From positions 1 to 62,872 of the forward strand of contig NZ_KB908113.1 of NCBI RefSeq assembly GCF_000382345.1: a stretch of 62,872 nucleotides of DNA, in the 5' to 3' direction. This DNA comes from Massilia niastensis DSM 21313. GTDB taxonomy: Bacteria; Pseudomonadota; Gammaproteobacteria; Burkholderiales; Burkholderiaceae_D. Of the stretch, positions 53,081 to 61,845 are shown one piece after another; within the stretch, counting starts at the first letter, position 1, and each line of letters opens with the position of its first letter. The translations under genes were made by a program, and so were the position numbers. The notes below the pieces were generated by a model. It had not been told where the DNA came from. It did no database searches and worked only from the letters and a program-made list of their open reading frames with translations.

Positions 53081-53495
53081 TGGTTCCATGAGATAGGAGC
53101 CGAAAAGCATAGCATGCCCGGCTGGAACCGGGCCGCGGCATATCAGGGAAACCCTTACGCGCGACCCGGATGTCTTTGCTGCGGCCTTCGGCGATACTGT
53201 TGGCGTGCTGCGCCCACCCGACGGATCCGAACGACAATGACCAAGCCCACCTGCAAGCTGGACTGCCTCGCCTTGGCCGGTGCTTCCGCGCCCGGGTCGG
53301 CAGCACGCCGTCCACCCCGTCGCTCGCGAGACATCGCCCGCCTTCGCTAGGCTCGGCGGATGCGCGCCTGCATGCCGGCGCATCCTCCGGGCCATTCCAC
53401 GACCAGCTTCCAGGACTGTCGGCCGACTGCGGCCGGCAGCGCACGTGTATTGCCGGGACGGCGCAGAGCCGGCCCAGGCCAGGAGGGATATTTCG
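53081..53495. other. Non-coding stretch
   Basis: About 400 bp without a supported gene. A short hairpin GCCCGG-CTGGAA-CCGGGC lies at 53116-53133. Several GC-rich open frames run through on both strands without start signals. Promoters for the DUF1080 gene and the small gene at 53496 should lie here but are not recognisable. Confidence 0.5.
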
Positions 53496-53699
53496 ATGAA
53501 ACGCCAGCCCGAACCACCCGATCGCGACGCCGCCATCCATGCAAGGTCACGCATGGAGGCTTGGGGAAAGCGGCGCATTGCCAAGGACATCGTCGCGCGC
53601 GGCGTGCGCCAGCGCCGGGTGCTGGCCCGCGCCATGCTGTCCGGCGGGGCCGCCGCGGCGATCGCCACGGTCGCCACACTGTTCGAATCCGCGCTCTAG
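53496..53699 (+). CDS. Small protein, 67 residues
   Basis: AGGAGGGA lies 7 bp before the ATG at 53496, the strongest ribosome binding site in this part. The product is strongly basic (KRQPEPPDRDAAIHARSRM, then KRRIAKDIVARGVRQRRVL) and ends in a weakly hydrophobic segment (GGAAAAIATVATLF). No family is recognised. The Rnk gene starts 61 bp later. Confidence 0.6.
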   Translation: MKRQPEPPDRDAAIHARSRMEAWGKRRIAKDIVARGVRQRRVLARAMLSGGAAAAIATVATLFESAL

Positions 53700-53760
53700 C
53701 AGCGACGCGCCGGCCCGCCCGCCTGGCAGGCCGGTATCTTGATCTATAAGGAGTGTAAAT

Positions 53761-54171
53761 ATGGACAATCCAACCCAACTCATCGTGTCCTTGCGCGACC
53801 TCGAGCGCCTCGAGGCGCTGCTCGAAGCCATGCCCCCGGTTGCCCTGCGGGACCAGGAAGCCTTGATGGACGAGCTCGACAGGGCCGACATCCGGCTGCC
53901 GCAAGACATGCCGCCGGATGTCGTCACGATGAATTCGACGGTGCGCTTCGCCTTGGCCGTACCGCGCAAGGAGTTCTGCCTGACCCTGGTGTACCCGGAG
54001 GACGCCGGCGGCGAGGACCGGATCTCGGTGTTCGCCCCGGTCGGCAGCGCCCTGCTTGGGCTGGCTGCCGGGACCGCGATCGAATGGCCGCGGCCGCGCG
54101 GGGGCCTGATCAGCATCGAACTCCTCGAGGTGGTCGCGCAGCCCGAGCGCGAAGGCGACTACCTGCGCTGA
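53761..54171 (+). CDS. rnk: Regulator of nucleoside diphosphate kinase (Rnk)
   Basis: A 136-residue GreA/GreB-like protein without the long N-terminal coiled coil of Gre factors. LIVSLRDLERLEALLEAMP forms the short helical part; VTMNSTVRFAL and ISVFAPVGSALLGLAAGTAIEWP form the FKBP-like domain. Rnk binds RNA polymerase and affects nucleotide pools. AAGGAGTGTAAAT precedes the ATG. Confidence 0.88.
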   Translation: MDNPTQLIVSLRDLERLEALLEAMPPVALRDQEALMDELDRADIRLPQDMPPDVVTMNSTVRFALAVPRKEFCLTLVYPEDAGGEDRISVFAPVGSALLGLAAGTAIEWPRPRGGLISIELLEVVAQPEREGDYLR

Positions 54172-54195
54172 CGCCGGCGCCGGCGCCTGCACGGC

Positions 54196-54807
54196 CTACT
54201 CGGCGCCGTGCTGCAGGTGCTGGCGGACCAGGTCGGCGACCGTTGCGGCCTGCAGCTTTTCCATCATGCGCGCCTTGTGCACCTCCACGGTGCGCACGCT
54301 GATGCCGAGGTCGTGGGCGATCTCGCGGTTATGGCGGCCGGCCACGACCAGTTGCATGACCTCGCGTTCGCGCGGGGTGAGGCTGGCGTGGCGCCGCGCA
54401 TACTCGGCGTGGGCCGGGCTCGCGCGGCGATCGCTGGCCTGGCGCAGGAAGGCCTCTTCGATCGCGTTGACCAGTTGCGCTTCCTGCAGCGGCTTCTCGA
54501 GGAAGTCGACGGCCTGCGAGCGAAACGCTATGCGCGCCGAATCGACGTCGCCGTGGCCGGTGATCACCAGGACAGGCAGGCGGCAGCCATGTTCGCGCAA
54601 GGTCTTCTGCAGGGTGAGGCCGTCCATCCCCGGCATGCGGATGTCGAGCAGCATGCAGCCGCGGAACCCGGGGGACCACGCACGCAGGAATGCCTCGGCG
54701 TTGGCGAAGAAGGCCGTCCTGTATCCGTTCAGGCTCAGCAACAAGCCCAGCGCATCGCGCACGGCCGCATCGTCATCGACGATATAGACGGTGTTTTCAC
54801 TGGCCAT
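54196..54807 (-). CDS. Response regulator, FixJ/NarL type
   Basis: A 203-residue regulator. The receiver domain has the acidic DDD near residues 11-13 and the phosphorylation site D55 (LLDIRMPGMDG), plus K in FLEKPL. The LuxR-type HTH is LTPREREVMQLVVAGRHNREIAHDLGIS-like, near 140-185, split here as TPREREVMQLVV and REIAHDLGISVRTVEVH. It is the partner of the histidine kinase, whose gene ends 3 bp upstream. Confidence 0.92.
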   Translation of the reverse strand: MASENTVYIVDDDAAVRDALGLLLSLNGYRTAFFANAEAFLRAWSPGFRGCMLLDIRMPGMDGLTLQKTLREHGCRLPVLVITGHGDVDSARIAFRSQAVDFLEKPLQEAQLVNAIEEAFLRQASDRRASPAHAEYARRHASLTPREREVMQLVVAGRHNREIAHDLGISVRTVEVHKARMMEKLQAATVADLVRQHLQHGAE

Positions 54808-54810
54808 GCA

Positions 54811-56391
54811 TTACGTCCTTTCCGCGCCCGGCGGCTGCGCGGGCAATGTGATGTTCAGTACCGCATGGCGGCCCGGCTCGGCCGTGAGCGAGCCGCCATG
54901 GGTCTCGACGATCGAGCGGCTGATCGCCAGCCCAAGCCCCAGTCCGCTCGATTTCAGCGAGACGAAGGGCTCGAACAGGCGGGCGCGGATCTTGTCGTCG
55001 ATGCCAGGGCCATTGTCGGCGATCCGGATCCAGATTGAAACACCTTCGACGCCCGCATCGACCGTGATGCGGCGCTCCATACCTTCCGGCATCTGGGCCA
55101 GCGCCTGCAAGGCGTTCGACAGCAGGTTGCGCAGCACGATCTCCAGCTGTATCCGGTCACCCAGCAAGGTCGCCGCGGGGATCGCATGGACCTCCAGCCT
55201 CACCCCGTCGTTGCGGGCCTGCTCGGCAAACGGGTTCACGCTGTCGTCGATCAGTTCCGCCAGCGACAGCTCCTCGAGTGCGATGGAACCGCTGCGGAAG
55301 AATTCGCGCAGGCGCTTGAGCACGTTCGAGGCGCGCTGCGATTCCGCAGCCATCGCATGGATCGTCTTGGTCAGCAGCGGATCGCCGCCATCGCGCGTCA
55401 CCAGGCGTTGGCAGGCGCTGCCGTATGCCGACAGGGCGGTGAGCGGCTGGTTCAGTTCGTGGGCCACCGCGGCCGCCATTTCGCCCGCCGCGGCGAGGCG
55501 CAGCGAGTGGCGCAGTTCGTGGCTGGCGCGCCGGGCGACGTCCACCGCGATGCCGATCAGGAAGCCGGACAAGGTCAGGGTCAGCACCAGCATCTGGACA
55601 TTCGGGATGTGCGCGGTGGAGGCGATCGGCCACAGCGCGGCGATGGTCACGCCCGCTTCGAGCACGATGGCCGCGGTGACGGCGCCGGCCATGCCCTGGC
55701 GCGAGGCTGCCCAGGCCAGCGGCAGCATCAGCAGGTAGTAGGCCAGCGAGGCCGGCGCCGGCCTTTGCAGGGCGATCGCCAGCACCAGCGCGATCAACGC
55801 CGTGTACGCGACGGTGTCGCGGTTGCGGACCCGGGCCAGGAAAGCGGCGCGCAGCTCCGGGTCGAGGAGGCAGCAGGCGGCGGGCACGATCACCAGCATG
55901 CCTGCGGTCTCGGCAATGGTGTAGCGGGTCAGCACGTCGATCCACGGGCGCTGCGCATGCAGCCCGGGGCCGAGCAGCATCGCCGCGTACACCATGGCGC
56001 TGGCCAGGCTTCCCAGCGACACCACGCCCGCCCAGGTCAGCATGCCGCGATGGCTGGCGAAGAAGGTGCTGCCGGGCAGGCGGCTGCGCGTGAACAGGCC
56101 GAGCGCCACGTACACCGGCACGGGAAGCAGGCCCGCCAGCAGGGACAGCGCCGGCCGCGCCGGCATGGCGGGCGTGATGCTGGCCGCCAGCAAGGCCGCG
56201 GCCAGCAGCGGCAACAGGGCGCGCCTGCCGTGCCGGATCACGGCATACAAGGCCAGGCCGGCGGCCGGATGCCAGACCGGCGCGATGGTCTGGTAGCGGG
56301 CTTCCGGGCCGCTCAGCATGTCGCAGGCGATATACGCCGCCACGAAGGCGCAACCGTGCCAGATCGAGCGGACAGCAGGCATGCCGTTCAT
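54811..56391 (-). CDS. Membrane sensor histidine kinase with MASE1 domain
   Basis: A 526-residue kinase. The first 290 residues are a MASE1-type sensor with about eight membrane helices (TIAPVWHPAAGLALYAV near 35). The phosphorylated histidine is H311 in VAHELNQPL. The N box is LRNLLSNALQAL, and the ATP lid DNGPGIDDKIRARLFEPF is followed by GLGLGLAISRSIV. No PAS domain is present, so the signal is likely sensed in the membrane. AAGGAAAGG sets the ATG. It is divergent from the universal stress protein gene. Confidence 0.92.
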   Translation of the reverse strand: MNGMPAVRSIWHGCAFVAAYIACDMLSGPEARYQTIAPVWHPAAGLALYAVIRHGRRALLPLLAAALLAASITPAMPARPALSLLAGLLPVPVYVALGLFTRSRLPGSTFFASHRGMLTWAGVVSLGSLASAMVYAAMLLGPGLHAQRPWIDVLTRYTIAETAGMLVIVPAACCLLDPELRAAFLARVRNRDTVAYTALIALVLAIALQRPAPASLAYYLLMLPLAWAASRQGMAGAVTAAIVLEAGVTIAALWPIASTAHIPNVQMLVLTLTLSGFLIGIAVDVARRASHELRHSLRLAAAGEMAAAVAHELNQPLTALSAYGSACQRLVTRDGGDPLLTKTIHAMAAESQRASNVLKRLREFFRSGSIALEELSLAELIDDSVNPFAEQARNDGVRLEVHAIPAATLLGDRIQLEIVLRNLLSNALQALAQMPEGMERRITVDAGVEGVSIWIRIADNGPGIDDKIRARLFEPFVSLKSSGLGLGLAISRSIVETHGGSLTAEPGRHAVLNITLPAQPPGAERT

Positions 56392-56543
56392 AAAACCTTT
56401 CCTTGATGGTGAATGGGCGCAGTATCTCCGATTTCACCCGGATAGGCGAAACCCGTACGGGAACTGGCGAATGGTCAAGCGGCTGGGGATTCGCGATACT
56501 TGGGCTGGCCACGGAAGTGGCCGCGTTCAGGAAGGAGGAACCT

Positions 56544-57488
56544 GTGTTGTATGGCATCCTGGTGGCGACCGAGCATTCCGACCGGTCCGCCGACCCACCC
56601 CGCCGCGCCGCCATGCTCGCCGCGGCGCACGCCGCGGAAACGCTGGAGCTGCTGTCGGTGGTCGCGCCGGCCAGCCTGGCCCGGCTGGCGCCCGGCTTCG
56701 GGCGCGTGTCCGGCCCGGGCCAGGTCCTGTGGCAGCAGGCGCTGCGCAGGCTGGTTCACCAGGCGGCGCAATTGCGCAAGGCCTTCGGGGTGCGCTGCAC
56801 TTCGGCCCTTGGCGTCGGCAGCCTGGCGGCCAGCACCATGGCGCGCGTGGACGCCACGGCGCCCTGGCTGGTGGTGCTGGGATGGCATGCGCCTACCTGG
56901 CTGGGGCGCCTGCGCAACGCCTGGGCGTTCGCCGCGATTGCACGCCGTAGCCGGCGGCCGGTGCTGGTGGTGCGCAACGCGGCGCTGCGCCCGTATGCAC
57001 GGGTGCTGGTGGCGGTCGATTTTTCCGATGCCGCGCTGCGGACCGTCAAGGTGGCGATGCAGTGCGCGCCCGGCGCGCACTTCACGCTCCTGCACACGCT
57101 CGATACGGGCGCGGAGGGGCACATGCGCAGGGCGGGTGTGGGCGACCGGGTCATCGAGCAGTACCGGCGCAAGCTTCGGATGACGGCCCAGTCCGCGTTC
57201 GGGTGCTTCGTGGACAGGCTGGGGGCGCCTGGACCGCGGTGTTCCCTGGTCCTCACGCGGCACCCGGAGCGGGTCGCGTTGCATGTGCATGCCGCCTGCG
57301 CCCGGCCCGACCTGATCGTGTCGGGCGACCGGCAGTGCGGGATCCTCGGCGGCCTGCTCGGGATTTCCGCCGCCTGGGACGTGCTGGCGGCCACGCCCTG
57401 CGACCTGCTGGTGATCTCCTCCTCGCGCCCGCAGTGCCCGGATCGCGGCGCCGGCGCCGTGGCCCGCCTGTGCTTCAATCAGCCTTGA
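56544..57488 (+). CDS. Tandem universal stress protein
   Basis: A 314-residue protein with two UspA-like domains. The first covers about 1-145 (YGILVATEHSDRSADPPRRA, then RPVLVVRNA) and the second about 155-300 (ARVLVAVDFSDAALRTVKVA, then DLLVISSS). The ATP loop of the second domain is not canonical (SGDRQCGILGGLLG), so nucleotide binding is doubtful. The GTG at 56544, or TTG at 56547, follows AAGGAGGAA; no in-frame ATG fits. Its 3' end overlaps the convergent Bug gene by 14 bp. Confidence 0.82.
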   Translation: MLYGILVATEHSDRSADPPRRAAMLAAAHAAETLELLSVVAPASLARLAPGFGRVSGPGQVLWQQALRRLVHQAAQLRKAFGVRCTSALGVGSLAASTMARVDATAPWLVVLGWHAPTWLGRLRNAWAFAAIARRSRRPVLVVRNAALRPYARVLVAVDFSDAALRTVKVAMQCAPGAHFTLLHTLDTGAEGHMRRAGVGDRVIEQYRRKLRMTAQSAFGCFVDRLGAPGPRCSLVLTRHPERVALHVHAACARPDLIVSGDRQCGILGGLLGISAAWDVLAATPCDLLVISSSRPQCPDRGAGAVARLCFNQP

Positions 57489-58446
57489 TGTTGCGCTCGC
57501 GGACGATCTTGGTCCAGCGCGCCGTTTCCGTCTTCAGGGTATTCGCGAGTTCCTCCGGCGACGAGCCGACCGGCTCGGCGCCGATGAGCGCAAAGCGTGC
57601 GCGGACGTCGGGCAGCTTCAGCGCCTTGACCAGTTCGCCATTCAGGCGATCGACGACCGGCTTCGGTGTCTTGCCCGGCACGAACACGGCATACCAGCCG
57701 CTCAATTCGTAACCCGGGATGCCGGCTTCGGCGACGGTCGGCACATTCGGGAAGACGCTGGAGCGCTTGGTGGTGGTCACGGCCAGCGCCTTCAGCTTGC
57801 CCGACTCGATATAGGGCTTCGCGGACGACAGCGAATCGAACATGACGTCGACCTGTCCGCCCATGAGATCGGTCACCGCGGGCGCGCTTCCTTTATAGGG
57901 GACATGCATGATGTCGACGCCGGCCATCGAATTGAACAGTTCGGCGGCGAGGTGCACGGTCGTGCCGTTGCCCGCCGATGCATACGTGATTTTTCCCGGC
58001 TGGGCTTTCGCCAGGGCCACCAGTTCCTTGACGTTGCCGGCCTTGACGGAGGGATGCGCGACCAGGATGTTCGGCACGATGCCGACCAGGCTGACCGGTT
58101 CGAAGTCCCTGGTGGCGTCGTACTGCAGTTTCGGATAGATGCTCGGATTGACCGCGTGACCGATGGACACGATCATCATGGTGTGACCGTCCGGTGCGGA
58201 CTTGGCGACAATGGCGGACCCGATCGCGCCGCCGGCGCCCGGCCGGTTCTCGATGACGACCGGCTGCTTCATGCTGGCCGACAGCTTTTCGCCCAGGGTG
58301 CGCGCCATCGCATCCATCGCGCCGCCCGGCGGGAACGGGACGACCCATTTGATGGGCTTGCTTGGATAGGCGTCGCTGGCCGCCGCATTGAAGGCGCAGA
58401 GGACGAGTCCGGTTGCGGACATTGCTTTGAGAATTGCTTTGTACAT
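57475..58446 (-). CDS. Bug/TctC family periplasmic solute receptor
   Basis: A 323-residue periplasmic receptor: signal peptide to FNAAAS, YPSKPIKWVVPFPPGGAMD, ENRPGAGGAIGSAI and YKGSAPAVTDLMGGQVDVMF. It is the last gene of the catB-catC-pcaD unit, 74 bp after pcaD, so its ligand may be an aromatic acid or muconate. CCGGAGACATCC sets the ATG at 58446. Confidence 0.9.
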   Translation of the reverse strand: MYKAILKAMSATGLVLCAFNAAASDAYPSKPIKWVVPFPPGGAMDAMARTLGEKLSASMKQPVVIENRPGAGGAIGSAIVAKSAPDGHTMMIVSIGHAVNPSIYPKLQYDATRDFEPVSLVGIVPNILVAHPSVKAGNVKELVALAKAQPGKITYASAGNGTTVHLAAELFNSMAGVDIMHVPYKGSAPAVTDLMGGQVDVMFDSLSSAKPYIESGKLKALAVTTTKRSSVFPNVPTVAEAGIPGYELSGWYAVFVPGKTPKPVVDRLNGELVKALKLPDVRARFALIGAEPVGSSPEELANTLKTETARWTKIVRERNIKAD

Positions 58447-58520
58447 GGATGTCTCCGGGCGTGAATCGTTTTTATGGTGTGGGTGCCGCCGCTGCGGCAT
58501 GGCGTGAAGGAAGCGGGCCA

Positions 58521-59300
58521 TCAGCTTCCCAGGAAGCCGCGCAGCAGCGCGCTGAACTGCGCGCCGGCCTCGACGTTCGAGATGTGCGACGCGGGCAGCT
58601 GTTCGAGGCGCGCCGCCGGGATCGTGTCGCGCAGGTATGCGCCGTCGGCCACGGTCGTCACCGGATCGTATGCTCCGGCCACGACCAGGGCCGGCACCGC
58701 GATGCCGGCAATCTGCTGTCGCAGGTCGGCATCGGCCAGCGCATCGCAGCACGCCGCATAGCCGGCGGGGTGCTGTTGGCGCAGCCGGCCCACCATGCGC
58801 GCCACCGTGGCCGGTTCCCGTTCGATGAAGCCGGGCGAGAACCAGCGCGCCGCGGCGCCGTCCGCGATCGCCGCCATGCCGTCGCGCCGCACCTGCTGCG
58901 CCCGCGCGGCCCAGCCTTCGGCCGTGCCGATGCGCGCCGCCGTATTGGCCAGCACCAGCCGCGTCAGGCGCTGCGGCGCGTGGATGCCGAGCCATTGGCC
59001 GGTCACGCCGCCCATGGAGATGCCGCAGAATGCGGCGCGTTCGATGCCGAGGTGGTCGAGCAGGGCGAGGACGTCGCGCCCGAGGCGCGCGATGTCGACG
59101 GCGGCGTCGCCGGCGGAAGACTGGCCGTGGCCGCGGGTATCGTAGCGCAGCACGACGTAGTCGGCCGCAAGCGCCTCGGCCTGGGCGTCCCACATGGACA
59201 GGTCCGTCCCGAGCGAGTTGGACAGCACCACGCAAGGGGCGCCGGCGGGACCGTCGGTGCGGTAGTGGAGGCGGGCGCCGTCAACGTCGATGGCTGGCAT
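58521..59300 (-). CDS. pcaD: 3-Oxoadipate enol-lactonase
   Basis: A 259-residue alpha/beta hydrolase that opens 3-oxoadipate enol-lactone to 3-oxoadipate. The nucleophile is S95 in GISMGG; SNSLGTDLSMWD is the characteristic N-terminal motif of PcaD, and the histidine is in ASHISN near the C-terminus. It lies downstream of catC in the order of the pathway. Confidence 0.93.
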   Translation of the reverse strand: MPAIDVDGARLHYRTDGPAGAPCVVLSNSLGTDLSMWDAQAEALAADYVVLRYDTRGHGQSSAGDAAVDIARLGRDVLALLDHLGIERAAFCGISMGGVTGQWLGIHAPQRLTRLVLANTAARIGTAEGWAARAQQVRRDGMAAIADGAAARWFSPGFIEREPATVARMVGRLRQQHPAGYAACCDALADADLRQQIAGIAVPALVVAGAYDPVTTVADGAYLRDTIPAARLEQLPASHISNVEAGAQFSALLRGFLGS

Positions 59301-59339
59301 GTTGTTTCATTCTCCGGTGGGTCAGGCTCGCTGGCGTGC

Positions 59340-59630
59340 TTACAGGTCGTTGTCGCGCACCGAGGACGGATGACGGCACAGCGGCATCACCTCGATCTGC
59401 ATGTAGGGGAACAGCGGCAGCGACATCAGCAGCGCATGCAGTTCGTCGACGCTGTCGACGTCGAAGATGCTGATGTTGGCGTACTGGCCGGCGATGCGCC
59501 AGATGTGGCGCCATTTGCCTTCTTCCTGCAGGCGTTGCGCCAGGGCCTTCTCGTCCGCCTTCAGTTGCGTGGCCTGGTCGGCCGGCATCGAGTGCGGCAG
59601 GTTGACGTTCATTCGGACGTGGAACAGCAT
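59340..59630 (-). CDS. catC: Muconolactone delta-isomerase
   Basis: A 96-residue enzyme of the normal family length. MLFHVRMNVNLPHSMPADQA, KWRHIWRIAGQYANISIFD and PLFPYMQIEVMPL are diagnostic. It converts muconolactone to 3-oxoadipate enol-lactone, the substrate of PcaD. It lies 34 bp after catB and 39 bp before pcaD. Confidence 0.96.
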   Translation of the reverse strand: MLFHVRMNVNLPHSMPADQATQLKADEKALAQRLQEEGKWRHIWRIAGQYANISIFDVDSVDELHALLMSLPLFPYMQIEVMPLCRHPSSVRDNDL

Positions 59631-59664
59631 CGTATTCTCCTGGGTTTGTTCAGTACGTATTGAC

Positions 59665-60774
59665 TTACCGGCGCTGCAGCGCGTGCAGCTTGTCGGCGTC
59701 GATCTCGACGCCGAGGCCCGGACCGGTGGGGACCTGCAACATGAAGTCGCGGTACACCAGGGGCTCGCTCAGTACTTCCTCGGTCAGCAGCAGCGGGCCG
59801 AACAGTTCGGTATCCCAGGCGAGGCTGGGGAAGGTCGAGCAGACATGGGCCGTGGCCGCGGTGCCGATGCCGCCTTCGAGCATGGTGCCGCCATACAGGT
59901 CGATACCGGCCAGGCGCGCCACCGTCGCCACTTCGAGCGCCGGCAGCAGGCCGCCGGATTGCGTGATCTTGACTGCGTACACGTCCGCGGCATCGGCCCG
60001 GGCAAGCGCCATCGCATCGTCGGGGCCGTGCAGCGCTTCGTCCGCCATGATCGCCACGTCGAAGCGCTGCTTCAGGCGCGCCAGTGCGGCCACGTTGTGC
60101 GCCTTGACCGGCTGTTCGATCAGGTCCACGCCGCCGGCTTCGAGTGCGGCGATGCCGCGCACGGCCTCGGACTCGGTCCAGGCCTGGTTGACGTCGACGC
60201 GCACGCTGGCGCGCTCGCCCAGTGCGCGCTTGATCGCCAGCACGTGCTTGACGTCGTCCATCACCTCGCGCAGGCCGATCTTCAGCTTGAAGATGCGGTG
60301 GCGGCGGAGTTCCAGCATTTTTTCCGCCTCGGCGATGTCCTGGGACGTGACGCCGCTGGCCAGCGTCCAGGCGACCGGCAGGGCGTCGCGGACGCGGCCG
60401 CCGAGCAGTTCCGACAGCGGCACGTTCAGGCGGCGCGCCTGCGCATCGAGCAGTGCGGTCTCGATCGCGCACTTCGCGAAGCGGTTGCCCTGGATCGTCT
60501 TGCGCAGCGTCGCCATCAGCTTTGCCACCTGGGTGGCGTCCTTGCCGACCATCAGCGGCGCGAAATACGTGTCGATGTTGGTCTTGATGCTTTCCGGGCT
60601 CTCTTCGCCGTAACTGAGGCCGCCGATCGTCGTTGCTTCGCCCCAGCCGGTGATCCCGTCGCCGCAGCGGATCCGCACCAGCACCAGGGTCTGGGTGTGC
60701 ATCGTGGCGACCGACAGTTTGTGCGGGCGAATGGTCGGCACATCGACCAGGAAGGTCTCGATAGTTTGAATCAT
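59665..60774 (-). CDS. catB: Muconate cycloisomerase
   Basis: A 369-residue enolase-superfamily enzyme. FKLKIG carries the KxK base, and the metal ligands are in VRVDVNQAW, LIEQPV and MADEAL. It lactonises cis,cis-muconate to muconolactone using Mn. The start is the ATG at 60774 (MIQTIETFLVDVPTIRPHKL-type N-terminus); a longer frame would run into the control region. It is divergent from the LysR gene, which should activate it when muconate is present. Confidence 0.95.
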   Translation of the reverse strand: MIQTIETFLVDVPTIRPHKLSVATMHTQTLVLVRIRCGDGITGWGEATTIGGLSYGEESPESIKTNIDTYFAPLMVGKDATQVAKLMATLRKTIQGNRFAKCAIETALLDAQARRLNVPLSELLGGRVRDALPVAWTLASGVTSQDIAEAEKMLELRRHRIFKLKIGLREVMDDVKHVLAIKRALGERASVRVDVNQAWTESEAVRGIAALEAGGVDLIEQPVKAHNVAALARLKQRFDVAIMADEALHGPDDAMALARADAADVYAVKITQSGGLLPALEVATVARLAGIDLYGGTMLEGGIGTAATAHVCSTFPSLAWDTELFGPLLLTEEVLSEPLVYRDFMLQVPTGPGLGVEIDADKLHALQRR

Positions 60775-60834
60775 AGCGATTTCGTATAATCTGGCAGGTG
60801 TCGCTACAGTATTACCGGGCACGCGTAGGGTCCA

Positions 60835-60871
60835 ATACCGTGTTGGTATTGCTACGATACGGAAAAGGTAT
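60835..60871. promoter_or_regulatory. Two ATAC-N7-GTAT operators between catB and the LysR gene
   Basis: ATAC-CGTGTTG-GTAT (60835-60849) and ATAC-GGAAAAG-GTAT (60857-60871) are exact matches to the CatM/BenM site. Their centres are 22 bp apart, two helical turns. The second overlaps the ribosome binding site of the LysR gene, which suggests autorepression, while the first sits upstream of catB. Confidence 0.85.
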
Positions 60872-60876
60872 TGTTT

Positions 60877-61791
60877 ATGGATTTACGACAGGTACGTTAC
60901 TTCGTGGCCGTCGCCGAGGAACGGAATTTCACGCGTGCCGCGGAGAGGCTGCATGTCGCCCAGCCGCCCGTCACGCGGCAGGTCCAGCAGCTCGAGGAAA
61001 TGCTGGGCGTCGTGTTGATCGAGCGGGGTTCGCGGCCAGTGAAGCTCACCGAAGCCGGCGAATTCTTCCTGGCCCATGCGCGCCTGCTGCTCGACCAGGC
61101 GCGCGACCTGCAGGCGATGACGCAGCGGGTCGGGAAGCGGGAGCGCAAGCTGTCCGTCGGTTTCGTGGCCTCGACGCTGTATGGAGAGCTGCCGGATATC
61201 GTGCGCCGCTACCGCGAGCGATTCCCGCTGGTGGACGTGACGCTGCACGAGATGACGACGGTCGAACAGCTGCAGGCCCTGAAGGAGGGCCGGATCGACG
61301 TCGGCTTCGGCCGGCTGAAGAGCGAAGATCCCAGCATCCGCCGCATCCTGCTGCGCGAGGAAAGGATGGTGGTCGCGCTGCCGCCTGAACACCGGCTCGC
61401 CCTGCGCGAGGGCGGGTTGCGGCTGATGGAGCTGGCGCACGATACGCTGCTGGTGTATCCGAAATCGCCGCGTCCCAGTTTCGCGGACCAGGTGCTGTCG
61501 GTGTTCGGCGAGGCCAACGTCACGCCCGCCCAGGTCACCGAAGTGCGCGAGCTGCAGATTTCCATGGGCCTGGTGGCGGCAGGCCAGGGGATCTCGATCG
61601 TGCCCGAGAGCGTGCAGGCGATGCATCACCGGAACGTCGTCTATCGCGGGCTCGAAGACAAGCACGCGTTTTCGCCTATCCTGTTCAGCGTTCGGCACAT
61701 GGACCGGGCGCCGGAACTGAGCGACCTGCTGGCTGTCGTGTATTCGATCTATGACGAACTCGGTTTCGCATACCAGGCGGAGCGCTTGTAG
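60877..61791 (+). CDS. catR: LysR family regulator, CatR/CatM/BenM type
   Basis: A 304-residue LysR regulator. The HTH is NFTRAAERLHVAQPPVTRQV, and the effector domain has LSVGFVASTLYGELPDIVRRYR and GLVAAGQGISIVPES. Strong similarity to CatR/CatM/BenM and the divergent catB make cis,cis-muconate the expected inducer. The ATG at 60877 follows AAAGG by 7 bp. Confidence 0.92.
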   Translation: MDLRQVRYFVAVAEERNFTRAAERLHVAQPPVTRQVQQLEEMLGVVLIERGSRPVKLTEAGEFFLAHARLLLDQARDLQAMTQRVGKRERKLSVGFVASTLYGELPDIVRRYRERFPLVDVTLHEMTTVEQLQALKEGRIDVGFGRLKSEDPSIRRILLREERMVVALPPEHRLALREGGLRLMELAHDTLLVYPKSPRPSFADQVLSVFGEANVTPAQVTEVRELQISMGLVAAGQGISIVPESVQAMHHRNVVYRGLEDKHAFSPILFSVRHMDRAPELSDLLAVVYSIYDELGFAYQAERL

Positions 61792-61845
61792 GTTCCGGCC
61801 GGGGCTCGACGAAACGCGTCGAATTTCAAGAATAATGGGGTTTCA

